NCBI GenBank assembly: GCA_964552675.1
Contig: CAZKHJ010000004.1
Span: 62,001-126,000, forward strand
From: Sulfurimicrobium sp964552675
Lineage (GTDB): Bacteria > Pseudomonadota > Gammaproteobacteria > Burkholderiales > Sulfuricellaceae
Direction: 5' to 3'
Length of the DNA: 64,000 bases
Shown: one piece after another, positions 51,185 to 59,815 of the stretch
Layout of the letters: each line of letters starts with the position of its first letter
Position numbering within the stretch: position 1 is the stretch's first letter
Position numbers and translations under genes: made by a program
Notes under the pieces: generated by a model
Database searches by the model: none
Seen by the model: only the letters and a program-made list of their open reading frames with translations
Told to the model about the DNA's origin: nothing

Positions 51185-53478
51185 ATCAAAATAGCAAGGC
51201 CGCAAAAAAAAGCGGTAAAACTCAGGATCCACATTTCGAGCGCGAGAGCCGGAATTATGAAAAGCCCCTGCCGAGCAGGGAATTTGTTCTCCAGGTGCTG
51301 GAGGAGCAGGGCGCACCCGTCAGTGATGAAAAGCTGATCAAACTGCTTGGCCTGGATAAGGAAGAAGCGGACATCTTCTCACGCCGCCTGCGGGCGATGG
51401 AGCGTGATGGGCAGATCATGCGCAATCGCAAGAATGCCATCTGCCTGATGGAAAAACTGGACCTGATCAAGGGCACGGTACAGGGGCATGCCGATGGTTT
51501 CGGCTTTCTGGTGCCCGATGATGGCAGCCCGGACCTGTTTCTCTCCGGCAAGCAGATGGACAAGGTGCTGCACGGTGACCGCGTCATGGCGCGGCAGATC
51601 GGCGTGGACCGGCGCGGTCGCCCGGAAGGCAGCATTGTCGAAGTGCTGGAGCATGTCAACACGCTGCTGGTGGGACGGCTCCATGTCGAACACGGGATTC
51701 TGTTCGTCACTGCCGAGAACAAGCGTATCAGCCAGGAAATCCTGATCGAGCCTGGTTCCGACAAGGGTGCCCAGCCTGGCCAGGTGGTGATGGTGGAACT
51801 GGTCGAGCAGCCCTCCAAGCATAACCGGCCGATCGGTCGGGTAGCCGAGGTGCTGGGCAACTATGCCGATCCTGGCATGGAAATCGAGATCGCCCTGCGC
51901 AAGCACAATCTGCCCAATGAGTTTCCGCTGGAGGTGGCGCAGGCGGCGAAGAAACTCAAGCCCAAGGTACAGAAGAAGGATTATGAGGGCCGCGAGGATA
52001 TCCGCGATCTGCCGCTGGTGACCATTGATGGCGAGACCGCGCGAGATTTCGATGATGCGGTGTTCTGCAAGCCCTTGGGCAAAGGCTGGAAACTGCTGGG
52101 CAAGGGCGGCTGGAAGCTGTATGTGGCAATTGCCGACGTGAGTCATTACGTCAAGCCGGGCGAGCCGCTGGACAAGGAAGCGATCGAACGCGGCAATTCG
52201 GTGTATTTCCCGCGCCGGGTGATCCCCATGCTGCCGGAAGAACTTTCCAATGGACTATGCTCGATCAATCCCAATGTGGAACGGCTGTGCATGGTGTGTG
52301 AGATGGACATCAACAGCAGCGGCGAGGTCAAGAAATACCGTTTCTATCCGGCGGTGATGAATTCGCACAAGCGCTTTACCTACACCACGGTGGCCGAGAT
52401 GCTGGCTGATCCCAAGGGCAAGGCGGCGAAGGAAAATGAGGAACTGCTGCCGCACATCCTGGAGCTGGAAAAGCTCTACCGGGTGCTGGTCAAGGCAAGA
52501 GCCAAGCGTGGCGCGATTGACTTTGAAACCATCGAAACCCAGATGATCTTCAATGATCAGGGCAAGATCGACCGTATCGTCCCGGTGCATCGCAACGATG
52601 CCCACCGCCTGATCGAGGAGTGCATGCTGGCAGCCAACGTGTGCGCCTCGGAGTTTCTCAAAAAGCACAAACATCCCGCGCTGTACCGTATCCACGAAGG
52701 GCCGACGCCAGAGAAACTGACCAATCTGCGCGAGTTTCTGGCTGAATTCGGCCTCGATCTGGGGGGCGGGGATGACCCTCATGCCAAGGACTATGCCAAG
52801 CTGCTGGAACGGATCAAGGATCGGCCCGATGCGCAGCTGCTGCAAACGGTGATGTTGCGTTCGCTGCGCCAGGCAGTGTATAGCCCGGACAACGTGGGCC
52901 ATTTCGGGCTGGCTTACGAAAACTATACCCATTTCACTTCCCCGATCCGGCGCTATCCCGATTTGCTGGTGCACCGTTCCATCAAGGCTGCGCTCAAGAG
53001 CGAGAAATACAAGCCCGGCAAGTGGGACGAGCTAGGTATGCACTGTTCCATGACCGAGCGCCGTGCCGATGAGGCCACGCGCGATGTGGAAAACTGGCTC
53101 AAGTGCTATTTCATGCAGGACAAGGTCGGCGAGGTGTTCAGCGGCACCATCAGCGGAGTGACCGGCTTCGGCGTCTTTGTCGCGCTGGATGAAATCTATG
53201 CCGAGGGCCTGGTGCATGTGACCGATTTGGGTGACGAATATTTCCATTTTGATACTGCCCGCCACCAGATGGTGGGGGAACGTACCGGCAAGCGCTTCCG
53301 TCTGGGTGACCGGTTGCAGGTGAAAGTTGCACGTGTGGATCTGGAAACCAGCAAGGTTGATTTCACGCTGGTGAAAGAGGAAGTGGCGCCATCTGTGCAG
53401 CCAGCCGGGAGCCGTGCCGCCAAGCCTCGGTCTTCCAGTACGCGCCGCAAGCCGAAAGCAAAGGCGGGGCAGGAATAA
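51169..53478 (+). CDS. rnr: Ribonuclease R
   Basis: RNase R is a 3'-5' exoribonuclease for structured RNA. The 769-residue protein has an N-terminal helix-turn-helix region (PLPSREFVLQVLEEQGAPVS) and cold-shock domains. The RNB catalytic core holds acidic residues in TIDGETARDFDDAVF, and an S1 domain (GTISGVTGFGVFVALDEIYA) and a basic tail follow. The ATG at 51169 directly abuts its AGGAA. A TTG at 51178 has better spacing (10 bases), so the true start may be 9 bases later. rlmB starts where it ends. Confidence 0.95.
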   Translation: MKLLSNQNSKAAKKSGKTQDPHFERESRNYEKPLPSREFVLQVLEEQGAPVSDEKLIKLLGLDKEEADIFSRRLRAMERDGQIMRNRKNAICLMEKLDLIKGTVQGHADGFGFLVPDDGSPDLFLSGKQMDKVLHGDRVMARQIGVDRRGRPEGSIVEVLEHVNTLLVGRLHVEHGILFVTAENKRISQEILIEPGSDKGAQPGQVVMVELVEQPSKHNRPIGRVAEVLGNYADPGMEIEIALRKHNLPNEFPLEVAQAAKKLKPKVQKKDYEGREDIRDLPLVTIDGETARDFDDAVFCKPLGKGWKLLGKGGWKLYVAIADVSHYVKPGEPLDKEAIERGNSVYFPRRVIPMLPEELSNGLCSINPNVERLCMVCEMDINSSGEVKKYRFYPAVMNSHKRFTYTTVAEMLADPKGKAAKENEELLPHILELEKLYRVLVKARAKRGAIDFETIETQMIFNDQGKIDRIVPVHRNDAHRLIEECMLAANVCASEFLKKHKHPALYRIHEGPTPEKLTNLREFLAEFGLDLGGGDDPHAKDYAKLLERIKDRPDAQLLQTVMLRSLRQAVYSPDNVGHFGLAYENYTHFTSPIRRYPDLLVHRSIKAALKSEKYKPGKWDELGMHCSMTERRADEATRDVENWLKCYFMQDKVGEVFSGTISGVTGFGVFVALDEIYAEGLVHVTDLGDEYFHFDTARHQMVGERTGKRFRLGDRLQVKVARVDLETSKVDFTLVKEEVAPSVQPAGSRAAKPRSSSTRRKPKAKAGQE

Positions 53479-54215
53479 TGACCCAGACGCTCTTGATCCA
53501 TGGTTTTCATGCCATCAACAGCCGTTTGCGCCAGAGCCCGGCTAGCATGGTGGAGATTTATCTGGATCAGGAACGCCATGACCAGCGTTCGCGCGATTTG
53601 TCGCAGCTAGCCGAAAATCATGGCGTGCGGGTGATTCAGGTGTCCCGTCAGCGCCTCGACGGCATGGCCCCGGATGGCCGCCATCAAGGAGTTGTAGCGA
53701 AGGCGACGGTTGGCCCCGTTCTGCCCCATACGCTGGATGGCGTGCTGGAAGGTTTGACTGAGCCAGCCTTGCTGCTGGTGCTGGATGGCGTACAGGATCC
53801 GCACAATCTGGGAGCCTGTCTGCGTGTTGCGGATGCCATGGGTGCTCATGCCGTGATTGCGCCCAGGGACCGTGCGGCAGGCCTGAATCCAACGGTCCGC
53901 AAGGTGGCTTCGGGCGCGGCGGAAACCGTTCCTTTTATCACCGTGACCAATCTGGCGCGTACCTTGCGTGAGTTACAGGAACTGGGGGTCTGGGTGGTGG
54001 GAACTGCGGGTGAAGCCAGTAAGGATCTGTTTGGCATGAAACTCAATGGTCCCCTTGCCTTGGTGCTGGGGGCTGAAGGGGAAGGGTTGCGGCGCCTGAC
54101 GCGGGAGAACTGCGACGAACTGGTGCGGATTCCCATGTTCGGCCAAGTGGAAAGCCTTAATGTTTCTGTAGCGGCGGGAATTTGTCTGTTCGAGGCGCGC
54201 CGTCAGCGGAATTGA
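53478..54215 (+). CDS. rlmB: 23S rRNA (Gm2251) 2'-O-methyltransferase RlmB
   Basis: This is a SPOUT-class methyltransferase acting on G2251 of 23S rRNA. The 245-residue protein has an N-terminal L30e-like substrate-binding domain. The knotted SAM domain follows, with LLVLDGVQDPHNLGACLRVA, LVLGAEGEGLRRLTRENCDE and GQVESLNVSVAAGICLFEAR. It overlaps the rnr stop by one base, so the pair is translationally coupled. rnr-rlmB pairs are widespread. Confidence 0.96.
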   Translation: MTQTLLIHGFHAINSRLRQSPASMVEIYLDQERHDQRSRDLSQLAENHGVRVIQVSRQRLDGMAPDGRHQGVVAKATVGPVLPHTLDGVLEGLTEPALLLVLDGVQDPHNLGACLRVADAMGAHAVIAPRDRAAGLNPTVRKVASGAAETVPFITVTNLARTLRELQELGVWVVGTAGEASKDLFGMKLNGPLALVLGAEGEGLRRLTRENCDELVRIPMFGQVESLNVSVAAGICLFEARRQRN

Positions 54216-54216
54216 T

Positions 54217-55165
54217 TTACCTTTTGGGTGAGGGGCGGGCTGGCGCCCAGTTTTCCAGCGAACGGCGGCGCAAGCGGCGGGCGATAAAATAGCCCATCCC
54301 GGTGATCAGAAATACCGGGCCGGCAAGCCAGTAACCATTCCAGCTGAGCCCGGGTTTTTTGGATGGGGCTGGTGTCTGCTGCATCGAAGCCATGATCTTG
54401 TTTTGCAGGGCGACCGTTTTTTGCATTTCGGCCAGTCTGGTTTCCAGTTTTTCCAGTTGGGCCCGCATGGCCAGAAACTGTGCGGTTTTATCATCGAGCT
54501 CTTTCATCAGCTCTTTTTCCCGCTGCTGCAAGCGCTCTTTTTCGGTCTGCTCCGCTTTTACTTGTGTTTCCCCCACGCCTGATATGACTTTCAGCCTGTC
54601 CTGCCCTGGCGCAGAAGAAGATCTGCCTGCTTTCCGCCTGACTGTATTTTTTGCCATTGCCTGGGGAGGACGTTCAGTGGCCTGAGGGGGGGGGCGTAAT
54701 AAATTTTTCCGGTTCGGCTTTCCATGAGACATCGTCATCAGAGGGTAATGCTTCCGGCTCACCCAGAGATTTTGTGTCATAGGCAGGAGGGTCGAGCAGA
54801 ACGGTGTATTCGCGCACCAGGCGCCCCTGTTCCTGGCAGCCACTCTGGATGACAACGATGAGATATGGTTCATTAAGGGCATGGGTCCCGGCAATCAGCA
54901 ATTTAGGGGCGCTTTTCTGTCCCGTCAGGGAAAGCCGGGCGCGGCGCAGATATACCATGCCGTCCTGAGGTGGCGGCGGGGAAAGGTGCAGGCAGGCGAG
55001 GTCGATTTCCTCGTTTGTTGCGCTTTGCAGGGGTATGGTTGCCCGTAACGGCTCACCCAGAGACGATTGAATGTTGATTTCACCCAGCCCGACAGCCATC
55101 CCCTGCGGCGATGTCAGCAATACGGCAGCAACAAGGACAAAGATACGGGGGATCCGGATTTTCAC
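54217..55165 (-). pseudogene. Second FimV-like gene, split by a frameshift at a G9/C9 run
   Basis: From GTG 55165 (GAGGT upstream) the first frame encodes a signal peptide and the FimV N-terminal domain (GLGEINIQSSLGEPLRATIP; ALNEPYLIVVIQSGC). It ends at a stop at 54674 just after a run of nine C (minus strand). The next frame encodes a basic linker, a coiled coil (AMRAQLEKLETRLAEMQKTV) and one membrane helix (WLAGPVFLITGMGYFIARRL). With eight C the frames join into one protein of 315 residues. So it is either a pseudogene, a phase-variable gene, or a homopolymer sequencing error. It has no FimV C-terminal cytoplasmic domain. Confidence 0.75.
54686..54694. repeat. G9 mononucleotide run inside the FimV-like gene
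   Basis: Nine consecutive G on the plus strand (C9 in the coding strand) lie about 157 codons into the gene, exactly where the frames separate. Such runs change length by slipped-strand mispairing. One base fewer restores the frame. Confidence 0.85.
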
Positions 55166-55271
55166 TGTGCTTACCTCAGCGGAGAAACAGATTCCTTAAT
55201 GGTTCGGCGCCAGCGGATACTATGCTGCATTACAAAGTTTTAACCATTATGCGCCGCCAGTGATTGATTCA

Positions 55272-55808
55272 TCAAGACCATCCTGCAGCGCCCAGGGCAC
55301 GCCGGGTTTCATCCATGGCGGCATACTCTTGCTGGTCAATGCCGGCCGCCTTGAAGTCGAGGCAATCGGGATAGGGACTGGCGTCCTGGGCACGCTGTTT
55401 TTCCTGCTGGCACCACGTTTCCAGCCAGCCTGCAGCGCGGGCCAGATGTTCCGATCCGGCCTGCTGCGCGGCCAGTGCGACTGCCTGCCAGAAACCATTG
55501 CGTGACAGTGACCCATGCGCGCGCACGATGGCATACCGATCCTGCGTTGCCAGCGCTGTCTGCAGCATGGAGGCAGTTTCCTGCAGCAGGTTTTCACGTG
55601 CTATGGCTGCATGGCGTTCGAGCGTCGCCTGAATGTCGCGGTAGGCAGGGGCAGCCTGGTCTCCCGGTGGTGCGTATGTGGTAATAAGGGTTTGCAAGGC
55701 CATCAGGGCGGTGAGCAAATGAGCCGGGTTTCGTGCCTGTGCCTTCAATTCGCAGCAATGCTTATCGATGCCATCCGCGGTGAGGGTAAGTTGAAGGATT
55801 TGCGTCAT
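55272..55808 (-). CDS. Hypothetical helical protein
   Basis: This 178-residue protein is not recognised. It is mostly helical with no signal peptide or membrane segment. It has two adjacent Cys (IDKHCCELKAQA) and another pair in the C-terminal third (LETWCQQEK and YPDCLDF). It starts 6 bases after the stop of the FmdE-like gene on the same strand, so it is probably in one operon with it. No ribosome site is clear. The next gene downstream is the split FimV-like gene. Confidence 0.6.
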   Translation of the reverse strand: MTQILQLTLTADGIDKHCCELKAQARNPAHLLTALMALQTLITTYAPPGDQAAPAYRDIQATLERHAAIARENLLQETASMLQTALATQDRYAIVRAHGSLSRNGFWQAVALAAQQAGSEHLARAAGWLETWCQQEKQRAQDASPYPDCLDFKAAGIDQQEYAAMDETRRALGAAGWS

Positions 55809-55814
55809 GATGGA

Positions 55815-56435
55815 TCAGGCGATAGCGGTGACAGGGGATAGTCTTACCAGCCCCGGCATGTCGGGGTGATCGATCAGGATGCGCCTCACCCGTTCCTGCC
55901 ATAAATGGGCAAATTGCGTTTTTTCTTCCGTGCTGGCTACGTGAGCCAGTACTTTCTGCATTAGCGCTTTCATTTCTGCAGCGGGTGGCACCAGTTCCGG
56001 ATGGTAGGAAACTTCGACGGCGGCATGATTGTCGAGCCGGGTGAATTTGATCTCGGCTGGCATGTCGTGCTTGAAGGCAAGCAGGTGGCGGCGGTCAAAG
56101 CTGCCCGCGATACCCTTGAATCCGCCTTCCTGCATTGCGCCAGTGAGCAGGCTGACAATGTTTGCGATTACCCCGGTGACGCCGTTCTCAGCAGGGTCGC
56201 GAAATTCGGCGCGAATGCCGCCACGCTCGGGAGTGCTGGCGGGATACAGTGCTTGCAGGGCGCGTGCTGTCATCAGCCAGGCGCCGGCCACAGTGGGGCA
56301 GGAATGTCCGGCCAGCTTGACGGCGTCAAGGTAGGTGTAAGCAATCAGGCCGCCGTCGATGGCGCCGAGAAATTCGGCGAGCCCGTCATGCAGGGTGATG
56401 GTTTCGACTCGGTTGAAAAATTCGGGGTAGTGCAT
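55815..56435 (-). CDS. FmdE-like protein
   Basis: This 206-residue protein resembles the FmdE (formylmethanofuran dehydrogenase subunit E) superfamily, with the signature AGHSCPTVAGAWLMTARALQ. In that family the His and Cys can bind a metal. It has no zinc-ribbon C-terminal domain, which some FmdE proteins carry. The organism shows no other methanofuran genes here, so another role is likely and remains unknown. The ATG at 56435 has GGAGAG upstream. It is followed by a hypothetical gene 6 bases downstream and is divergent from the GyrI-like gene. Confidence 0.65.
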   Translation of the reverse strand: MHYPEFFNRVETITLHDGLAEFLGAIDGGLIAYTYLDAVKLAGHSCPTVAGAWLMTARALQALYPASTPERGGIRAEFRDPAENGVTGVIANIVSLLTGAMQEGGFKGIAGSFDRRHLLAFKHDMPAEIKFTRLDNHAAVEVSYHPELVPPAAEMKALMQKVLAHVASTEEKTQFAHLWQERVRRILIDHPDMPGLVRLSPVTAIA

Positions 56436-56629
56436 AAAGTCTCTCCGGGCGGGATGGTTGCACAGGATTTTGCCTTGCCTGATGCCAGCAGTCATTGATC
56501 AGGGATAATTTTTCTTCCGCACGGGGGGTGCGCTCATAATCTGGAGAGGGCTCGCAGATGGCGTGGTTTCGGCGCCAGACGCGCTTTTCATGGTATCTTT
56601 CGGCTTTGTTTTAGACTCGATTGAATGGC

Positions 56630-57136
56630 ATGAAGAAACAGTGGCTCCCTTTTTTACTCGCATTCGTGTTGCCCCTGATTTTGATCTACTGGTGGTGGGG
56701 GGGCTTCAACCCGGTGAGCTTTGAAATTGCCCGGCGTGGCCCCTACCATTTCGCCTATGTGACACAGAAGGGCGACTATTCAAAGCTGCCGGAAAAGCAG
56801 CAGGAAGTGCGGGGGCGTTTGCTGCAGCAGGGCGTGACGCCCGGAGCACCAGTAACATTGCTGCTGAACGATCCCCGTACCACTCCCAAGCGCGATTGGA
56901 CCGCTCAGGTCGGTTATCTGGTGGATGCACAGGCCAGAGTCAGCGAGCCGCTTTCTCTCGGGGATGTGCCGGCGCGTCAGGTGCTGATAGTAAAAGTCAG
57001 GGCACAGCTCCTTCTGGCGCCAGGAAGGGCCTATGCCGCCCTGATCGGATATCTGGAGGAACACCGGATGAAATTTGGCCTGCCCACGGTGGAACTTTAT
57101 CAGGATGGAGTGCTGACCGTGGAAATGAGCATATAA
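56630..57136 (+). CDS. Membrane-anchored GyrI-like (effector-binding) domain protein
   Basis: This 168-residue protein has an N-terminal membrane helix (WLPFLLAFVLPLILIYWWW). A GyrI/AraC-type small-molecule-binding domain follows (GPYHFAYVTQKGDYSKLPEK and ALIGYLEEHRMKFGLPTVEL). The domain probably faces the periplasm, judged from the helix position. The start may be the ATG at 56621 or at 56630; neither has a clear ribosome site. It is 7 bases before the CobD-like gene, so they are likely co-transcribed. Confidence 0.7.
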   Translation: MKKQWLPFLLAFVLPLILIYWWWGGFNPVSFEIARRGPYHFAYVTQKGDYSKLPEKQQEVRGRLLQQGVTPGAPVTLLLNDPRTTPKRDWTAQVGYLVDAQARVSEPLSLGDVPARQVLIVKVRAQLLLAPGRAYAALIGYLEEHRMKFGLPTVELYQDGVLTVEMSI

Positions 57137-57143
57137 AAAGGCG

Positions 57144-58067
57144 ATGAATTTTCTTGCATTGCTTGCTGCGCTGCTGCTGGAATATTTTCGTCCGCTGGCG
57201 GCATATTATCGTGCTTCCCCCTGGTTTTCCCGCTATGCTTGTTCTCTGGAACGCTTGTTCAATGCCGGCGAACGCCGTCATGGCGCGCTGGCATGGCTGC
57301 TGGCAGTGGTGCCGCCGGTGGTGCTGGCGGCGCTGGTTAATGCGTATCTGAACCAGCTTGCATCCTTGCTGGGCGCCTTGTGGGGCGGCGCGATCCTGTA
57401 TCTGCTCATGGGATTCCGCGCTTCGAGCGTGAATGCGACCAATATTGCCGCCTCCCTGCGTCGTCAGGAACTGGACGAAGCGCGGTTCCTGCTGGGACAA
57501 TGGCTGGAACGGGATGGTTCTTCCCTGTCCGCCGCCGAGGTGGCCCGGCTGGGTATCGAAAATGTCCTGAGCGATGCATACCGGCATCTGTTCGGGGTGA
57601 TGATCTGGTTTGCGGCATTCGGGCCTGGCGGTGCAGTGCTGTATCACCTGTCCCGGATGCTCGATGAGAAATGGGGTGAGCTGGACGCAAAGGAATCCGG
57701 CGATTTCGGAAAATTTGCGGCAGGGGTTTTCATCTGGCTGGACTGGATTCCCCTGCGCCTGACCGCGATCAGCTTTGCCATTGTGGGTGATTTCGAGGAT
57801 GCCATGTATTGCTGGCGTTCGCAGGCGCAACAATGGACCCGGCGTGGCCTGGGAATTATCCTGGCCAGCGGTGCCGGTGCCATGGGCGTAAAGCTGGGCG
57901 ATTCTGTTTCCGGCCTGGGCGAGATCGAACTCCGCCCCGAACTGGGCCTGGGCGACGAGGCCGATGCGGATTACCTCGATAGTGCCATCGGCATGGTGTG
58001 GCGGGCCTTGGTATTATGGCTGGTGTTGCTGTTATTGCTTAACCTGGCTCGCTGGAGTGGCGCATAA
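57144..58067 (+). CDS. CobD/CbiB-family membrane protein
   Basis: This 307-residue multi-spanning membrane protein is of the CobD/CbiB/AmpE superfamily. CbiB makes adenosylcobinamide from cobyrate. The conserved parts include a SLxRQ-DE-R segment (IAASLRRQELDEARFLLGQW), ENVLSDAYRHLFGVMIWFAA and LDWIPLRLTAISFAIVGDFE. About five helices are predicted. No other cobalamin gene is seen next to it except a histidine phosphatase that could be CobC-like, so a cobalamin role is possible but uncertain. Confidence 0.75.
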   Translation: MNFLALLAALLLEYFRPLAAYYRASPWFSRYACSLERLFNAGERRHGALAWLLAVVPPVVLAALVNAYLNQLASLLGALWGGAILYLLMGFRASSVNATNIAASLRRQELDEARFLLGQWLERDGSSLSAAEVARLGIENVLSDAYRHLFGVMIWFAAFGPGGAVLYHLSRMLDEKWGELDAKESGDFGKFAAGVFIWLDWIPLRLTAISFAIVGDFEDAMYCWRSQAQQWTRRGLGIILASGAGAMGVKLGDSVSGLGEIELRPELGLGDEADADYLDSAIGMVWRALVLWLVLLLLLNLARWSGA

Positions 58068-58091
58068 CTTATTGTTTTTGGAAATATAAAT

Positions 58092-58694
58092 ATGAAAATC
58101 ACAATGATCGACCTTATTCGCCATGGTGAACCAGTTGGCGGCAAGAAATATCGCGGCCAGAGCAACGACCCCCTCAGCGAAAAAGGCTGGGAGCAGATGT
58201 GGTCGGCGGTGGGCGAGCATCATCCGTGGCAGCATATCGTCACTTCCCCCTTGTCGCGCTGTGCTGATTTTGCCCATGCCCTGGCGCAGAAATGGCAGCT
58301 CCCGGTGAGTGAGGATGCGCGCCTGATGGAGCTGGGTTTTGGCGAATGGGAAGGCAGGACGCCGCAGGAGTTGATGGAGAATGATCCAGACGCCCTGCTT
58401 AATTTCTGGCGAGATCCCATGCATCACCATCCGGTTGGCGCAGAGCCGCTATCCGAGTTCGCTGCCCGGGTCAGTGCGGTATGGCATGTCCTGGTCAAGG
58501 AATACAAGGGCGAGCATGTACTGGTGGTCGCTCATGCTGGCGTGATCCGCATGATCATGGCGTATGTGCTGGGGATGCCGATGGATCATATTTTCCGCAT
58601 TCAGGTGGGCAATTCGGGCATTACCCGGATTCATATCGAGGGCGAGGGCAAGACTGCGCTGCCGAGCCTGCTATTCCACAACGGAACTTTATAG
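58092..58694 (+). CDS. Histidine phosphatase family protein (CobC-like)
   Basis: This 200-residue enzyme of the phosphoglycerate mutase-like superfamily has the catalytic RHG motif near the N terminus (LIRHGEPVGGKKYRGQSND). The acidic MELGFGEWEGRTPQEL segment and the second His in VLVVAHAGVIRMIMAYVLG are also present. This pattern fits alpha-ribazole phosphatases (CobC), and the CobD/CbiB-like neighbour supports it, but many members act on other phosphates. The gene is 24 bases after that neighbour. Confidence 0.8.
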   Translation: MKITMIDLIRHGEPVGGKKYRGQSNDPLSEKGWEQMWSAVGEHHPWQHIVTSPLSRCADFAHALAQKWQLPVSEDARLMELGFGEWEGRTPQELMENDPDALLNFWRDPMHHHPVGAEPLSEFAARVSAVWHVLVKEYKGEHVLVVAHAGVIRMIMAYVLGMPMDHIFRIQVGNSGITRIHIEGEGKTALPSLLFHNGTL

Positions 58695-58706
58695 CTTCTC
58701 CGCCCA

Positions 58707-59768
58707 ATGGATATTCACACCAAAACCATCCATGAGCGTATCGACTGGCTGCTTGAACTGGCGCGCCGGCACTCGGCTTCCTTTTGCAGCCCGGAATCTT
58801 TCCTCGCGCGCGAACGCTATCTGGCCGAGCATCCAACCGACATCGTGGTGCTCAAATGCATGGACGGGCGCATCAATATTCCTATCGCTACCAACACGCC
58901 GACCGGGATTCTGACGCCAATCCGCAATCTGGGCGGCATGTTCAACCTGGGCTGGCCGCACCTCGGCGAAGTGCTGTCCAATCACGTGCACGACGTGGTA
59001 TCGCGGGGACGCCGCGTGCTGACCCTGATTACCTATCATTTTTCCAAGGGTGACAAGCATCGTGGTTGTGCCGGTTTCTGCTATGACACCGAGGCGGCCA
59101 TCGCGCATACCTATGCCATCAAGCGCCAGGTCGAGCATGTCTTCGGCCGCGGCCATGGTACTGTTTATCCCATTGTGTGCGGTTTCGAGACGGATGACGA
59201 TTCCCTCATTCTGCATGGTGACCGGGGGGGCGTACTGGATGTGGCTACACTGGGGCCGCAGGATGCCAGCACGCTTGGATTGCGGCTGGACGCGCTGTTT
59301 CCCGATATGCCGAACCAGGTGCGCCAGGATCTGCTGCCGCTCATTCTCGGCAACATGGCCCATGTTGCCGAGGTGAGGCAGACCACGCGCACGCTGGATA
59401 TCGAGCATCGCGAATGGATGATCTGCCTGGGGCGCGGTTTCGATTTCATGCATACGCCCAATATCGCGCTCATCATCGGCCCCTACAGCCCTGATCTGGC
59501 CGACCCGATCCGCAAGGCAGCCGGCATCATCGAGGCCAACATGCGTGCCGGACGCACCCCGGACGATGGTTTTTTGCTGCTGGCCTCGGTGCCTTATGCC
59601 GAGATCGGTGTAGATCGCGCTCGTGCCGAGCTTAAGTCGCGTTTCCTGTCGCAGTTTGCTGCCGAGGTGATTCGTGCCGAATATCCGCAACTGGCGAGCA
59701 AGATGCGGATGCATACCGCAGTACTCAACTGGCGCTCCCGGGCGTTGGAAGAGATTGCCGCCGACTGA
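58707..59768 (+). CDS. Protein with a beta-carbonic-anhydrase-like metal site
   Basis: This 353-residue soluble protein shows a CxDxR pattern (Cys51, Asp53, Arg55 in LKCMDGRINI) and an HxxC pattern (His118, Cys121 in GDKHRGCAGF). These are the spaced ligands of beta-type carbonic anhydrases. The rest is not like a classical 220-residue enzyme and is much longer, with segments such as RNLGGMFNLGWPHLGEVLSN and MICLGRGFDFMHTPNIALII. It could be a divergent carbonic anhydrase or a member of the carboxysomal-type CsoSCA-like group. It lies between the phosphatase gene and nadE. Confidence 0.6.
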   Translation: MDIHTKTIHERIDWLLELARRHSASFCSPESFLARERYLAEHPTDIVVLKCMDGRINIPIATNTPTGILTPIRNLGGMFNLGWPHLGEVLSNHVHDVVSRGRRVLTLITYHFSKGDKHRGCAGFCYDTEAAIAHTYAIKRQVEHVFGRGHGTVYPIVCGFETDDDSLILHGDRGGVLDVATLGPQDASTLGLRLDALFPDMPNQVRQDLLPLILGNMAHVAEVRQTTRTLDIEHREWMICLGRGFDFMHTPNIALIIGPYSPDLADPIRKAAGIIEANMRAGRTPDDGFLLLASVPYAEIGVDRARAELKSRFLSQFAAEVIRAEYPQLASKMRMHTAVLNWRSRALEEIAAD

Positions 59769-59782
59769 TTTTGCGGTGACGA

Positions 59783-59788
59783 TATAAT
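59783..59788 (+). promoter_or_regulatory. Candidate -10 box for nadE
   Basis: A perfect TATAAT lies 27 bases before the preferred nadE start (59816). The predicted start site (about 59795) coincides with an upstream ATG at 59795, so transcripts using that ATG would be leaderless. No good -35 is seen at 17 bases. Confidence 0.4.
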
Positions 59789-59815
59789 CCGCGCATGACT
59801 GACCCGAATGAACGC

